DNA from: Corallococcus silvisoli | Lineage (GTDB): Bacteria; Myxococcota; Myxococcia; Myxococcales; Myxococcaceae | NCBI RefSeq assembly: GCF_009909145.1 | Contig: NZ_JAAAPJ010000014.1 | Span: 62,001-126,000, forward strand | Length of the DNA stretch: 64,000 nucleotides | Reading direction: 5' to 3' | In this document: piece after piece, positions 35,309 to 44,500 of the stretch | Numbering within the stretch: the first letter of the stretch is position 1 | How the letters are laid out: each line of letters starts with the position of its first letter | The notes under the pieces: model-generated | What the model saw: only the letters and a program-made list of their open reading frames with translations | What the model was told of the DNA's origin: nothing | Databases searched by the model: none | Position numbers and translations under genes: made by a program

Positions 35309-36270
35309 TCGACCTCTTCTCCCAAGGTGCGGCGCATCGCCCCCTGGGCGATGGCTCGATTGAGTCGCTCGGCGAACTCTCGCGCCGAATGGTGGCCCTG
35401 AAGCTTCAACAGTTGGTTGCGCGCGGCCACCTCCACGATGGTGGCCATGTTGCGTCCAGGACGCACGGGCACGACCGACAAGGGGATGTCCACGCCGACA
35501 ATCTGCAGGTGCTTGTCCTCCACGCCCAGGCGGTCGTACTCCTGGTGCGGATCCCACTCCTGCAGCTCAATCACAAGCTCAATCTTCTTCTGTTCCCGGA
35601 CGGCGGACACTCCGAAGAGGTCCTTGATGTTGATGATGCCCAGTCCGCGAATCTCCATGTGGTGCTTGATGACCGGGTTGCCCGCGCCGTAGACGGCCCC
35701 CTTGCGGCGGGTGACGTCCACGATGTCATCCGCCACCAGCCGCTGGCCGCGCATCACCAGGTCCAGGGCGATTTCGCTCTTGCCGATGCCGCTCTTGCCC
35801 AACAGCAGGATGCCCACGCCGAAGACGTCCATCAGCACGCCGTGCAGGCTGCTGGACTCCGTGAGCGCGTCCTCCAGGAAGCTCTGCACGCGCTGGATGA
35901 ACTCGCTGGAGAGCAGCGGCGTCTTCATCAGCGACAGGCCCGCCGCCTCGCACGCGTCCACCAGCGCGCGGGGCGCGTCCAGCGCCTTGGTCACCACCAC
36001 GCACGCCAGGTCCTCCTCGCCGAAGAGCTTGGCCAGCGACGCGCGCTGCGCCTCCTCCGGGAGGGTGGCCAGGTAGGAGATCTCGGTGTTGCCGAAGACC
36101 TGAACGCGGTGGGGGTGGAGGTGTTCGGTGAAGCCCGCGAGCGCCAGACCCGGCTTCTGGATGCGCGAGGAGTCCACCGTGCGCGCCAGCCCCTGGGTGC
36201 CCGCCATCAGGGTCAGCCGCAGGTCGTGGCCCTGGTCCTCGAGGAGCTGGGAGATGCGAATGGATTTCAT
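35305..36270 (-). CDS. hprK: HPr kinase/phosphorylase
   Basis: 321 aa from the ATG at 36270; upstream in-frame sequence is shadow. P-loop GKSGIGKSE lies at 158-166, preceded by His143 in SLHGVLMDVFG. The capping motif MEIRGLGIINI (205-215) is the HprK signature. It phosphorylates and dephosphorylates HPr at the serine (Ser49 of the HPr in this window). Separated from the phosphotransferase operon by about 8 kb of other genes. Confidence 0.95.
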   Translation of the reverse strand: MKSIRISQLLEDQGHDLRLTLMAGTQGLARTVDSSRIQKPGLALAGFTEHLHPHRVQVFGNTEISYLATLPEEAQRASLAKLFGEEDLACVVVTKALDAPRALVDACEAAGLSLMKTPLLSSEFIQRVQSFLEDALTESSSLHGVLMDVFGVGILLLGKSGIGKSEIALDLVMRGQRLVADDIVDVTRRKGAVYGAGNPVIKHHMEIRGLGIINIKDLFGVSAVREQKKIELVIELQEWDPHQEYDRLGVEDKHLQIVGVDIPLSVVPVRPGRNMATIVEVAARNQLLKLQGHHSAREFAERLNRAIAQGAMRRTLGEEVE

Positions 36271-36318
36271 CGTCAGGACGTGGATATCACCCACCGGCCC
36301 CCGGAGGTGAACCCCGCC

Positions 36319-37824
36319 GTGTCCACCGCCCCAGCCACCTCCCCTTCCAGCCCGCCTGGAGCACCGACCGCCGCTCCCACCGAAGCGCCGTTCGAGCGCC
36401 GCCTGGGGCAGGTCCTCCTGGGGGTCGTGCTGCTGCTGGGCGCGGCCTTCCGGCTGCACTGGGCGCTCCACGACGACGGCATCTACTGGCCGGACGAGGT
36501 CTACCAGAGCCTGGAGCCCGCCCACCGGCTCGTCTACGGCTACGGGCTGGTCGCCTGGGAGTTCGTCCAGGGCGCCCGCAACTGGGCGCTCCCGGCGCTG
36601 GTGGCCGGGGTGCTGGGGCTGGGGCGGCTCCTCGGGCTGACGGACCCGGCGGGCTACCTGGGGCTGGTGAAGGGCTTCTTCGCGCTGGTGGGCACGGCCA
36701 CGGCGTGGGCCACGTGGCGGCTGTCCCGCGCCGCGGGGGCCTCCACCCTGGCGGCCTCCGGAGGGGCGGCCCTGTTCGCGCTGGCGTCGGTGCCCCTGTA
36801 CTTCGCCCCCCGGGCGATGAGCGAGAACGCCTCCGTGCTGCCGGTGGTGTTGGGGCTGGCGCTGGCGCTGCCGAAGGACGCGTCCCGGCGAGCCCTGGTG
36901 GCGGGGGCGTCACTGCTGGGGCTGGCGGTGCTCCTGCGGCTCCAGAACGGCGTCTTCTGCGCGGGCCTCCTGGGGGTGCTGCTGGCCCGCCGGCGGTGGC
37001 GCGAGGCGGCGGTGGCGCTGGGGGTGCTGTCCGGGTGGGCGCTGGCCTTCGGGCTGTTGGACAAGCTCACCTGGGGCCGGTGGTTCCACTCCGCCATCGT
37101 CTACCTGGACTTCAACGTGGTGCAGGGCAAGGCCGCGCAGTGGGGCACGGAGCCCTTCGGCTACTACCCGCGCATCCTGCGCACGGCGATGCCGGTGCTG
37201 TCCGTCGTCACGGGGGCGCTGGCCCTGCTGGCGCTGCCCCGGGCGTGGGGGCTGTCCGCCCTGACGGCGGCCTTCTTCCTCCTGCACGCGCTCCAGCCGC
37301 ACAAGGAGCTGCGCTTCCTGGTGCCGGTGCTGCCCCTGTTCGCGGCGCTGGCGGGCGTGGGGCTGGACTCCGTGCTGCGAGCGCTGCGCGGCGGGCCCGC
37401 ACGGGCCACGGCCACGGTGGCCGTGGTGGCGGGGGCGCTCCTGTCCGGCGCGGGCGCCGGGGCCCTCACCTTCGGAGAGGTGGGCCAGTACGAGCACGTG
37501 CGCCCCAAGGACAGCGCCTGGGATGACCAGGGCGCGGTGAACCGGCTGCTGGAGGCGGCGGGCAGGCGCGACGACGTGTGCGGCCTGAAGGTGGAGGCGG
37601 TGCATCTGGCGTGGACGGGGGGCTACAGCTACTTCCACCGGAAGGTGCCGCTGTATCCCCACACGGGCCCGTCCCGGGGCACCGGCCAGTTCAGCCACGT
37701 CATCACCCGGACGGGCAACGAGGGCGCGGGCACGACGGTGGCGCAGGACGGCCCGCTGTCGCTGGTGAAGCTGCCGGTGGCGGGCTGCGTGCTGGACCCC
37801 GGCTATTCGTGGCGACTGCCGTGA
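36319..37824 (+). CDS. Mannosyltransferase-like membrane glycosyltransferase (GT22 type)
   Basis: 501 aa from a GTG at 36319 with GGAGGTGA 9 bases upstream. The GT-C layout is visible. An acidic motif lies in the first periplasmic loop, in WPDEVYQSLEPAHRLVYGYG (Asp-Glu pair), followed by WEFVQGARNW. About ten hydrophobic segments follow, then LHALQPHKELRFLVPVLPLF. These are the marks of the GT22/Alg9 family, which uses lipid-linked mannose and is more familiar from eukaryotes. The C-terminal 110 residues form a soluble periplasmic domain. Divergent from hprK. Confidence 0.8.
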   Translation: MSTAPATSPSSPPGAPTAAPTEAPFERRLGQVLLGVVLLLGAAFRLHWALHDDGIYWPDEVYQSLEPAHRLVYGYGLVAWEFVQGARNWALPALVAGVLGLGRLLGLTDPAGYLGLVKGFFALVGTATAWATWRLSRAAGASTLAASGGAALFALASVPLYFAPRAMSENASVLPVVLGLALALPKDASRRALVAGASLLGLAVLLRLQNGVFCAGLLGVLLARRRWREAAVALGVLSGWALAFGLLDKLTWGRWFHSAIVYLDFNVVQGKAAQWGTEPFGYYPRILRTAMPVLSVVTGALALLALPRAWGLSALTAAFFLLHALQPHKELRFLVPVLPLFAALAGVGLDSVLRALRGGPARATATVAVVAGALLSGAGAGALTFGEVGQYEHVRPKDSAWDDQGAVNRLLEAAGRRDDVCGLKVEAVHLAWTGGYSYFHRKVPLYPHTGPSRGTGQFSHVITRTGNEGAGTTVAQDGPLSLVKLPVAGCVLDPGYSWRLP

Positions 37825-37885
37825 GGTGAGCGTCCGGGGGTGGAAGGCCCTTTGCCACCCCACGGCGGGTTGGTAAGCCACGGCC

Positions 37886-38236
37886 ATGCCCGAATCCGAC
37901 TGCCTCTTCTGCAAGATTCGCGATGGCCTCATCCCGGCGAAGGTCGTCTACCGGGACGACCACTGCCTCGCCTTCGAGGACATCAACCCCCAGGCCCCCA
38001 CCCACGTCCTGTTCATCCCGAAGAAGCACATCGCCACCATGAACGACCTGACCCCGGAGGACCGGGAGCTGGTGGGCAACCTGTACATGGGCGCGGCGAA
38101 GGTGGCGCGTGAGCGGGGCCACGCGGACGCGGGCTACCGCGTGGTGATGAACACCCAGCGCGACGCCGGCCAGACGGTGTTCCACATCCACCTTCACCTG
38201 CTCGCGGGCCGCGTCCTCCACTGGCCGCCGGGCTAG
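37886..38236 (+). CDS. HIT-family nucleotide hydrolase
   Basis: 116 aa. The histidine triad is His100-x-His102-x-His104 in FHIHLHLL. The N-terminus DCLFCKIRDGLIPAKVVYRDD and AFEDINPQAPTHVLFIPKKH are typical of the Hint branch of the family, which cleaves adenosine phosphoramidates. A GC-rich hairpin follows at 38253-38283. Confidence 0.95.
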   Translation: MPESDCLFCKIRDGLIPAKVVYRDDHCLAFEDINPQAPTHVLFIPKKHIATMNDLTPEDRELVGNLYMGAAKVARERGHADAGYRVVMNTQRDAGQTVFHIHLHLLAGRVLHWPPG

Positions 38237-38252
38237 CGGTCGGGTGAAGACA

Positions 38253-38283
38253 CGCCCCGCACCGTTTGACGCGGCGCGGGGCG
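38253..38283 (+). terminator. Candidate terminator after the HIT gene
   Basis: Arms CGCCCCGC (38253-38260) and GCGGGGCG (38276-38283) with a 15-nt loop. No T tract follows. Confidence 0.4.
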
Positions 38284-38342
38284 GCGGGTGCTAGCGTTCC
38301 CGGGCACGGGGCCGTCCCTCCTCCCGGACGGGCCCGCCCGTC

Positions 38343-39116
38343 ATGTTCAGTGCCCAGTCGTCGCCCCAGTCCCGTCGCGCCTACTCCCGCCTCGCCGTGC
38401 TGCTGGCCTCCGTGGCCGGAGCGGTCAACGCCATGGGGTTCGTGGCCCTGGGCGCGCACGCGTCGCACATGTCCGGGAACATGGCGACGCTGGGCGAGTC
38501 CCTGGCCCAGGGCCACTGGGGCGCGGCGAGGCTCCCCGCGCAGCTGATGGGCCTGTTCGTCGCCGGCGCCTTCTGCGCGACGGGGCTGCTGGATGCCTCG
38601 CGGCACCGCACGCGGGGCCGGCACGTGGCCGCGCTGCTGGTGGAGGCCATCGTGCTGGGCGGTGTGGGCGTGGGCATGGCGTCCGTGCCTGGCGCGAGGG
38701 CGCCGGGGCTCTTGTGGGGGCTGGCCTTCGCCATGGGGTTGCAGAACGCGCTCGTCACCCGGCTGTCCGGCGCGGTGGTGCGCACCACGCACGTGACGGG
38801 GCTGCTCACCGACATCGGCATCCAGTTGGTGCAGATGCTGGCGTGGGTGCGCGACGGAATCCGGGGCGAGGGCGCGCCGGGGCTATGGCACCGCCTGAGG
38901 GACCTGCCCTCCGCGGTGCAGTTCGAGCGCACGCGGCTGCACCTGGGCCTGGCGCTGGCGTTCCTCGGGGGCTCCACGCTGGGGCCGTACCTGTTCCTGC
39001 GCCACGGGGCCGTGACGCTGGTGCTGCCGTGCGCGGTGCTGGGTGTGCTGGCGGCGCTGGACGTGCGGCTCGCCGCGCGGCCCACGCCCTCCTCCTCCAC
39101 CGCGCCGGGCCGCTGA
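38343..39116 (+). CDS. DUF1275 (YoaK-like) membrane protein
   Basis: 257 aa with six hydrophobic segments. The motifs SVAGAVNAMGFVALG and HASHMSGNMATLGESLAQGH at the N-terminus, and GLQNALVTRLSGAVVRTTHVTG in the middle, are diagnostic of DUF1275. Function of the family is not established; some members are linked to acid or membrane stress. Convergent with the next gene, 13 bp between stops. Confidence 0.9.
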   Translation: MFSAQSSPQSRRAYSRLAVLLASVAGAVNAMGFVALGAHASHMSGNMATLGESLAQGHWGAARLPAQLMGLFVAGAFCATGLLDASRHRTRGRHVAALLVEAIVLGGVGVGMASVPGARAPGLLWGLAFAMGLQNALVTRLSGAVVRTTHVTGLLTDIGIQLVQMLAWVRDGIRGEGAPGLWHRLRDLPSAVQFERTRLHLGLALAFLGGSTLGPYLFLRHGAVTLVLPCAVLGVLAALDVRLAARPTPSSSTAPGR

Positions 39117-39129
39117 CGCCGTCGCGCGG

Positions 39130-41406
39130 TCAGGGCGCCGTGGGCCGCGCCAGCGGGAGCTCGGGCGCGTCCGTGACGTTCGCGCTGGCCGCGTTGGGGC
39201 CCGGGAGCCGGGGGCGCAGCGCCTGGAGCACGCTGCTGCGCTCGTCCGTCCAGGTGTAGTCCGGCTCCCCTCGCAGCCCCAGGCGGCGCACGCGCGCCCG
39301 GCCCCGGGTGAAGGTGGAGCTCCAGAAGAACTCGCGGTCCGGGCTCAGCAGCATCCACGTGCTGGACACGGCGTCGTCCCCGCCCTCTCCGTCCAGCGCC
39401 ACGAGCGCGGCGGACATGCCGGACGCCTGCGCGTGCGCCAGGCTGATGGGCACCAGGTCCAGGTGCTGGTTGCTGATGTGCAGCACCAGCACGCCGTGCG
39501 GCGCCAGGTGCTGGCGGTAGAGCGCCACCGCCTCCCGCGTGAGCAGGTGCACCGGGATGGCATCCGAGCTGAAGACGTCCAGGGCCAGCACGTCGAACGC
39601 CTGGGAGCCGTGCTCCAGCTCGCGCTCCAGCGAGATGCGCGCGTCGCCTTCGATGACGTCCACGTGCGCGGGCGTGTCCGACAGGAGGCTGAAGTAGCCG
39701 CCCTGGCCCCGGGCGAGGTCGATGATGACGGGGTTGATTTCGTAGAAGCGCCCCGCGTCCCCGGCCTCCAGCAGCGCGGCGCTGCTGCCCACGCCCAGCC
39801 CCAGCATGCCCACGCGCAGGGACGTGGGCAGCCCCAGGGCCCGGCGCCAGCGGCGCTGCTCGGTGAGCGCCAGTCCCAGGCCACTGTCCGGCGTGTAGTA
39901 CGCCGTGGCGACGTCGCGGCGCGCAGGAAGGATGTACTGCCAGCCGTGGGTGATGGCGCCGTGGCGCAGGGCGAACTGGTGGTGCTGGGGGTCCTCCGGG
40001 GACAGCTCCAGCACACGCACCACGCCGAAGAAGTTGCGCGCGGCGAAGCGCACGCGGCCCTGGTCCGCGGCGACGAGGAGCGGCAGGTGCACCGCCACGC
40101 CCACCAGCATCGCCCCGCGCAGCACGCGCTGGACGCGGGCCACCACCGCCTCCTCGCGAGGCCGGCGCATCAACCCGGCCAGCGCCACCGCGCAGCACGC
40201 CCCCAGCGCCAGCGGGTGCTCCCAATAGGCGGTGAAGATGGCGGGCGCCACCAGGTTGACGAACACGCCGCCCAGCACCCCGCCCACGGACACCCAGAGG
40301 TAGAAGGCGCTCAGGTGGCGCGGGGCCGGGCGGCGCCGGTACAGCTCGCCGTGGCACACCATGGCGCCCGTGAAGAGCGCGGAGGCGTGGAAGAGCACCT
40401 GCCACCCCAGGCCCAGCGCGGGGCCCTCCTTGTGCGCGTACGACACCAGCACGACGGAGACGATGAGCGCCACCGAGTACGGGACGCGCGCGTAGAAGGA
40501 CTCGCGCGAGAAGGCCAGGATGAAGGTGACCAGGTACACGGCCAGCGGCATCACCCAGAGGAAGGGGCCCGCCGCCACGTCCTGGGAGAGCTTGTTCGTC
40601 GTGGCCAGCAGCAGCACCGACGCGCACATGCTCAGCGCGAGCCACGCCAGCGTGCGGCCCACCCCCGGGCGCGGCGCCTCCTCCAGGGCCTCCGGGGCGG
40701 CGGGACTTCCGGCGGCCCCCGCGGGCGGCGGGACTTCCGGCGCCTTCGCATGGCGCAGCAGGTCGCGCGCGCAGGTGAGGACGCAGAGGACGAAGAAGAC
40801 GAAGCCCGCGGCCCAGCCCCACGCCTGCGCGCTCCGGCCCACCCAGGGCTCCACGAGGAACGGGTAGCCCAGGAGCGCCAGCAGCGAGCCGGCGTTGGAG
40901 AGCGCGTAGAGCACGTACGGCGAGCGCTCCGGACGCGCGCGGGCGAACCACGACTGGAGCAGCGGACCGGTGGTGCTGAGCACGAAGAAGGGCAGGCCCA
41001 GCGTGGCCGCCAGCATCCGCATCAACCGGAGCACGGGCAGGTGCTCGTCCACGGGGCGCCACCCATCGCCCGGCGCCAGCGGAGAGCCCGTCCAGGAGGC
41101 CCGCGCCGCGAGCGCCCCCAGCGCCACCACCAGGAGCATCAGGTGCAGGAGGGCCTGCGTCCGCGGGCGCAGCCGCGACGCCACCGCGTGCGCATAGGCG
41201 TACCCCGCGAGCAGCACGGCCTGGAAGAACAGCATGCACGCGGTCCACACCGCGGGAGTGCCGCCGTACCACGGCAGGGCGTAGCGGCCCGCCAGTGGCT
41301 GGACGCCGAAGAGCAGGAAGGCGCTGGTGAAGATGGCGACGGCGTAGCGCACCATGCGGCCTCGGTGGCGGGGGGAGACACGACGGAACAGGGGCCCCGC
41401 GCTCAT
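39130..41406 (-). CDS. Fused membrane/spermidine synthase-like protein
   Basis: 758 aa. The first 430 residues contain about twelve hydrophobic segments resembling a major-facilitator-type bundle (YAVAIFTSAFLLFGVQPLAG and following). The last 270 residues form a Rossmann domain of the spermidine-synthase type, with GMLGLGVGSSAALL for the nucleoside pocket, YEINPVIIDLARG, and LDVFSSDAIPVHLLTREAV with the catalytic Asp region. Such fusions are widespread in proteobacteria. Whether they make polyamines is unproved, as the membrane part suggests coupling to transport. Confidence 0.85.
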   Translation of the reverse strand: MSAGPLFRRVSPRHRGRMVRYAVAIFTSAFLLFGVQPLAGRYALPWYGGTPAVWTACMLFFQAVLLAGYAYAHAVASRLRPRTQALLHLMLLVVALGALAARASWTGSPLAPGDGWRPVDEHLPVLRLMRMLAATLGLPFFVLSTTGPLLQSWFARARPERSPYVLYALSNAGSLLALLGYPFLVEPWVGRSAQAWGWAAGFVFFVLCVLTCARDLLRHAKAPEVPPPAGAAGSPAAPEALEEAPRPGVGRTLAWLALSMCASVLLLATTNKLSQDVAAGPFLWVMPLAVYLVTFILAFSRESFYARVPYSVALIVSVVLVSYAHKEGPALGLGWQVLFHASALFTGAMVCHGELYRRRPAPRHLSAFYLWVSVGGVLGGVFVNLVAPAIFTAYWEHPLALGACCAVALAGLMRRPREEAVVARVQRVLRGAMLVGVAVHLPLLVAADQGRVRFAARNFFGVVRVLELSPEDPQHHQFALRHGAITHGWQYILPARRDVATAYYTPDSGLGLALTEQRRWRRALGLPTSLRVGMLGLGVGSSAALLEAGDAGRFYEINPVIIDLARGQGGYFSLLSDTPAHVDVIEGDARISLERELEHGSQAFDVLALDVFSSDAIPVHLLTREAVALYRQHLAPHGVLVLHISNQHLDLVPISLAHAQASGMSAALVALDGEGGDDAVSSTWMLLSPDREFFWSSTFTRGRARVRRLGLRGEPDYTWTDERSSVLQALRPRLPGPNAASANVTDAPELPLARPTAP

Positions 41407-41543
41407 GGTGTTTCCCGCCGGGGTGACATCCCTGTCAACCCACGCCGCCCTGGAGTGAGGCAGGCGGGCGGGCCTTCACGCTCGAGGGGGAATCCCTGAC
41501 GGGCTGCGAGCGGGCGGTGGCGGCAGGCCCGGGCGTGGCGGGC

Positions 41544-44500
41544 CTACCCCTGGGACTGCTGCGTGACCTTCAGCTTCTCGTGCATGTCACGCACGCGCTT
41601 GAGGAGCGAGGCGTCGTTGCCCCCGCCGCTCTCGGCGCTCTCGTTGATGTCGTCCGCCAGCTTCTCGAAGAGGTTGCACTGCATCTGCATGACCTCGCAC
41701 CCGTGACGCCGCTTGATCGACAGGAAGAGCGACCGTGTCTGGGCCCACTCCAGGTCCAACGCGCTGGGCGCGTTGAGGTCCTTGGCGGCCGCGCGCGAAG
41801 GGGGGCCGCGCTTGGGAGGGCGTGACGGGGGCGGCTTCTTCGGAGTGGGTGCGCGCGGCGTGGGAGCCTCCTCACTCGCGGACGACTCGTCGGGGGCGAG
41901 CAGATCGTCGGACGCCAGCGTGGGCGGAGGCACGACCGGCGCGGCCGGGGGCGCCTTGGCGTCCGCTGCCGGCTGCGTCGGCTCGGCCGGGGGTGCCTCG
42001 GCGACGTCCTGGCCGGGGGGCGTCACGGGCGGATGCCCCGGGAGCGCCGCGGGACGCGTGGGGACCTGCTGCACCGGCATGGGCGGAGGCGGCGTCATCG
42101 TCCTCGAGTGCTCCAGGCCCACGGCCACGCGCATCTCGGGGATGAAGTAGAGCCCCATGCCCACGATGGACAGCGCCACGAACGCCAGGAGCGTGAACAC
42201 CAGCACCGAGCGCAGCACACCGCCCTTCTTCTGGACCGGCGGCACCGGCTCGCGGCGGGAGGCGCGGACCGGCTCCGCGGGCTCCGGCCGCACGGGCATG
42301 GCCTTGCGGCGCGTCTCGTCGCGCGACGAACGCGAGGTGGACGACTCGTCCGGCTCCGCGGCGGGCGCCGGGCGAGCGGAGACTGCTCGCATGCCCGAGG
42401 AGGTGCTCGAACGCGCGACCGGCGTGCCCGGCGACGAACCGCGCACGGCGCGGCGCGACCCCGTGCGTCCGCGCGCGGGCCCCGTGGGGCCGGTGTCGGG
42501 CTCGCGGCGGCCCGCGGCGCTCGACTCGCGCAGGAGCGCATCGTCCAGCACCACGCGCGCCTGGGCGTCCTCGCGTCGGGAGGCGCGGGGCATCGGGATG
42601 CGGGGGTGCGTGTCTCCATCCCCCTCGCGCGCGGCCACGGCGTCGTCTGGATCCGCGGAGATGTACGGCACGCTGGAGTCCGACTCCAGGGCCTGCGCAT
42701 CCACCGAGACCAGCTCCTCCGACGGCCGCGTGTCCTGCATCGTCGGACGGGGGACCGGACCGGAGTCCACCGGTTCGGAGTCCGGGGTCTCCAACTCGTC
42801 GGAGGCGCTGGAGCGGGAGGAACCTCCTCCGGACTGGATGGAGGGAACCTGGATGGTGGGCGCGGCGTGCGGCGGCACCGGCCGGCTGCCATTCGACGGC
42901 GTCATCGCGCCGGGGCGCGCCGACGACGACAAGGACGGCATCGCGGCGGTGGGGCGCTGACCTTCCGGAACACGGGACTCGGAGGCCCGGGGCGCGTCGA
43001 AGCCGCGTGAGGACTCCGAGGAGCGCACGGACTCGAAGCTCGGCAGGGGTTCGGGGGGCGGGGGCGCCGGCCTGCTGCCGTTCGACGGCGTCGTCACGCC
43101 CGGGCGCGACGCCAGGGACGGCATGGCGGCGGTGGGGCGCTGGCCTTCCGGAACACGGGGCTCGGGGGGACGCGGAGGCTCGAAGGGGCGGGCCACTTCG
43201 GCCGCGCGCGCGGACTCCGGGGCGCGAAGCTCGGCTCCCGCGGAGCGGCCGTCCTCGCCGCGAGGCTCCGGCCAGGGATAGGGGCTCTCGGGAAGCTCCT
43301 CATCGTCGAGCAACGGGCCGTCCGGCGGGGGCGGCGGCTCCATGAACGGCAGCGATTCCCCCGAAGTATCGAACCGCGCCGGGCCGGGGTCCGCGAACGG
43401 CATGGGCGGCGGCGCCACCGGACGCGACGCATCCGCCGGAACGAAGGGGACGGGTCCATCCACCGGACGGGCGGGCGGAGTCGACGCCACGGGCGGCACG
43501 CCCCGGGGCCCCACCGAATCCGAGAAGGGCAGCGAGCCCCCACGGTCGCTGGCGTCCGCGGCCGGCCGCGACACCTGCACCTCCGGCACGGGCGGCGCGG
43601 CGCGCGCGGACAGCCCCGGGTCCGAATACGGCAGGGCCGTGGCGCGGGGCGCGGTGGGCTCCGCGAGCGCTGCCTCCGACCGAGGCAGCGCCTCCGCGCG
43701 GGGCGCGGTGGGCTCGCCGGTCAGCGGCGGGGGCGGGGCCTCCACCGCGGCGGGGCGGTCCGAGGGGAGGCGGATGGCCGGGAGCCCCTCGAGGATGGTG
43801 GGCCGCTCCATCGCGTCGTGGCGGACCTCCACCGTGGGCGACGGCTCCGAGGACGTGGGGCTGGGCCGCGCCCTCGCGCGGGCCGCCTCCTCCAGCGCCT
43901 CCACCGGGAACGCGGGCCGGGTGGACTCATCCACCATCACGCCGGGGCGCGTCTCACCGTCGTCGCGCGCGCCGCCGCCGTCCTCGCGGCTGCGGGGCGT
44001 GGGGTGGAAGGACAGGGGCTCCACCGGGCCATCCAGGCGGATGGTCTTCGGCGGCAGCGTGGCCGGCATCGTGGGCCGGGGCGCGGGGCCCAGCGCCTCG
44101 TACGTGCCGCTGGCCCTCACGTCGCGCGGCACCTCGCGCAGGGTCGTCAGCAGGCGGCGCTCGGACTGGTAGTCCGCGGAGAAGAGGTCGCGCATGAAGC
44201 GGCTGACGCTCTCCGGGCCGGCGCTGGTGTCGATCTCCATCAGGCACGCCTGGAGGCGCCCGCGGAACTCCTCCGCCGTCTGGAAGCGCTGGCCCGGCTC
44301 CACCGCCAGCGCCTTCGCCACCAGCTGCGACACCGCCGGCGGCGTCAGCGGCTCCGCTTCACTGAGCGGCGCCACCTTCGGGTTCGCCACCACGGACATC
44401 AGCTCGCCCGGTGGCATCGCGTCGAAGGGGTTCTTGCCGGAGATGAGCTCGTACAGGCACAGGCCCACCGCGTACAGGTCGCTGCGCCGGTCCACCGGCT

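Noticed and set aside
38253..38283. Attenuator for the DUF1275 gene
   Set aside because: The hairpin fits better as the end of the HIT transcript; no leader peptide or alternative pairing was visible.
38381..41272. 963-codon open frame on the minus strand over the spermidine-synthase fusion
   Set aside because: Shifted-frame shadow of the real gene at 39130-41406 and of the plus-strand DUF1275 gene; composition is Gly/Ala/Arg repeats without structure.
39043..41499. 818-codon plus-strand open frame opposite the same gene
   Set aside because: His/Gln/Arg-rich antisense shadow with no start signal.
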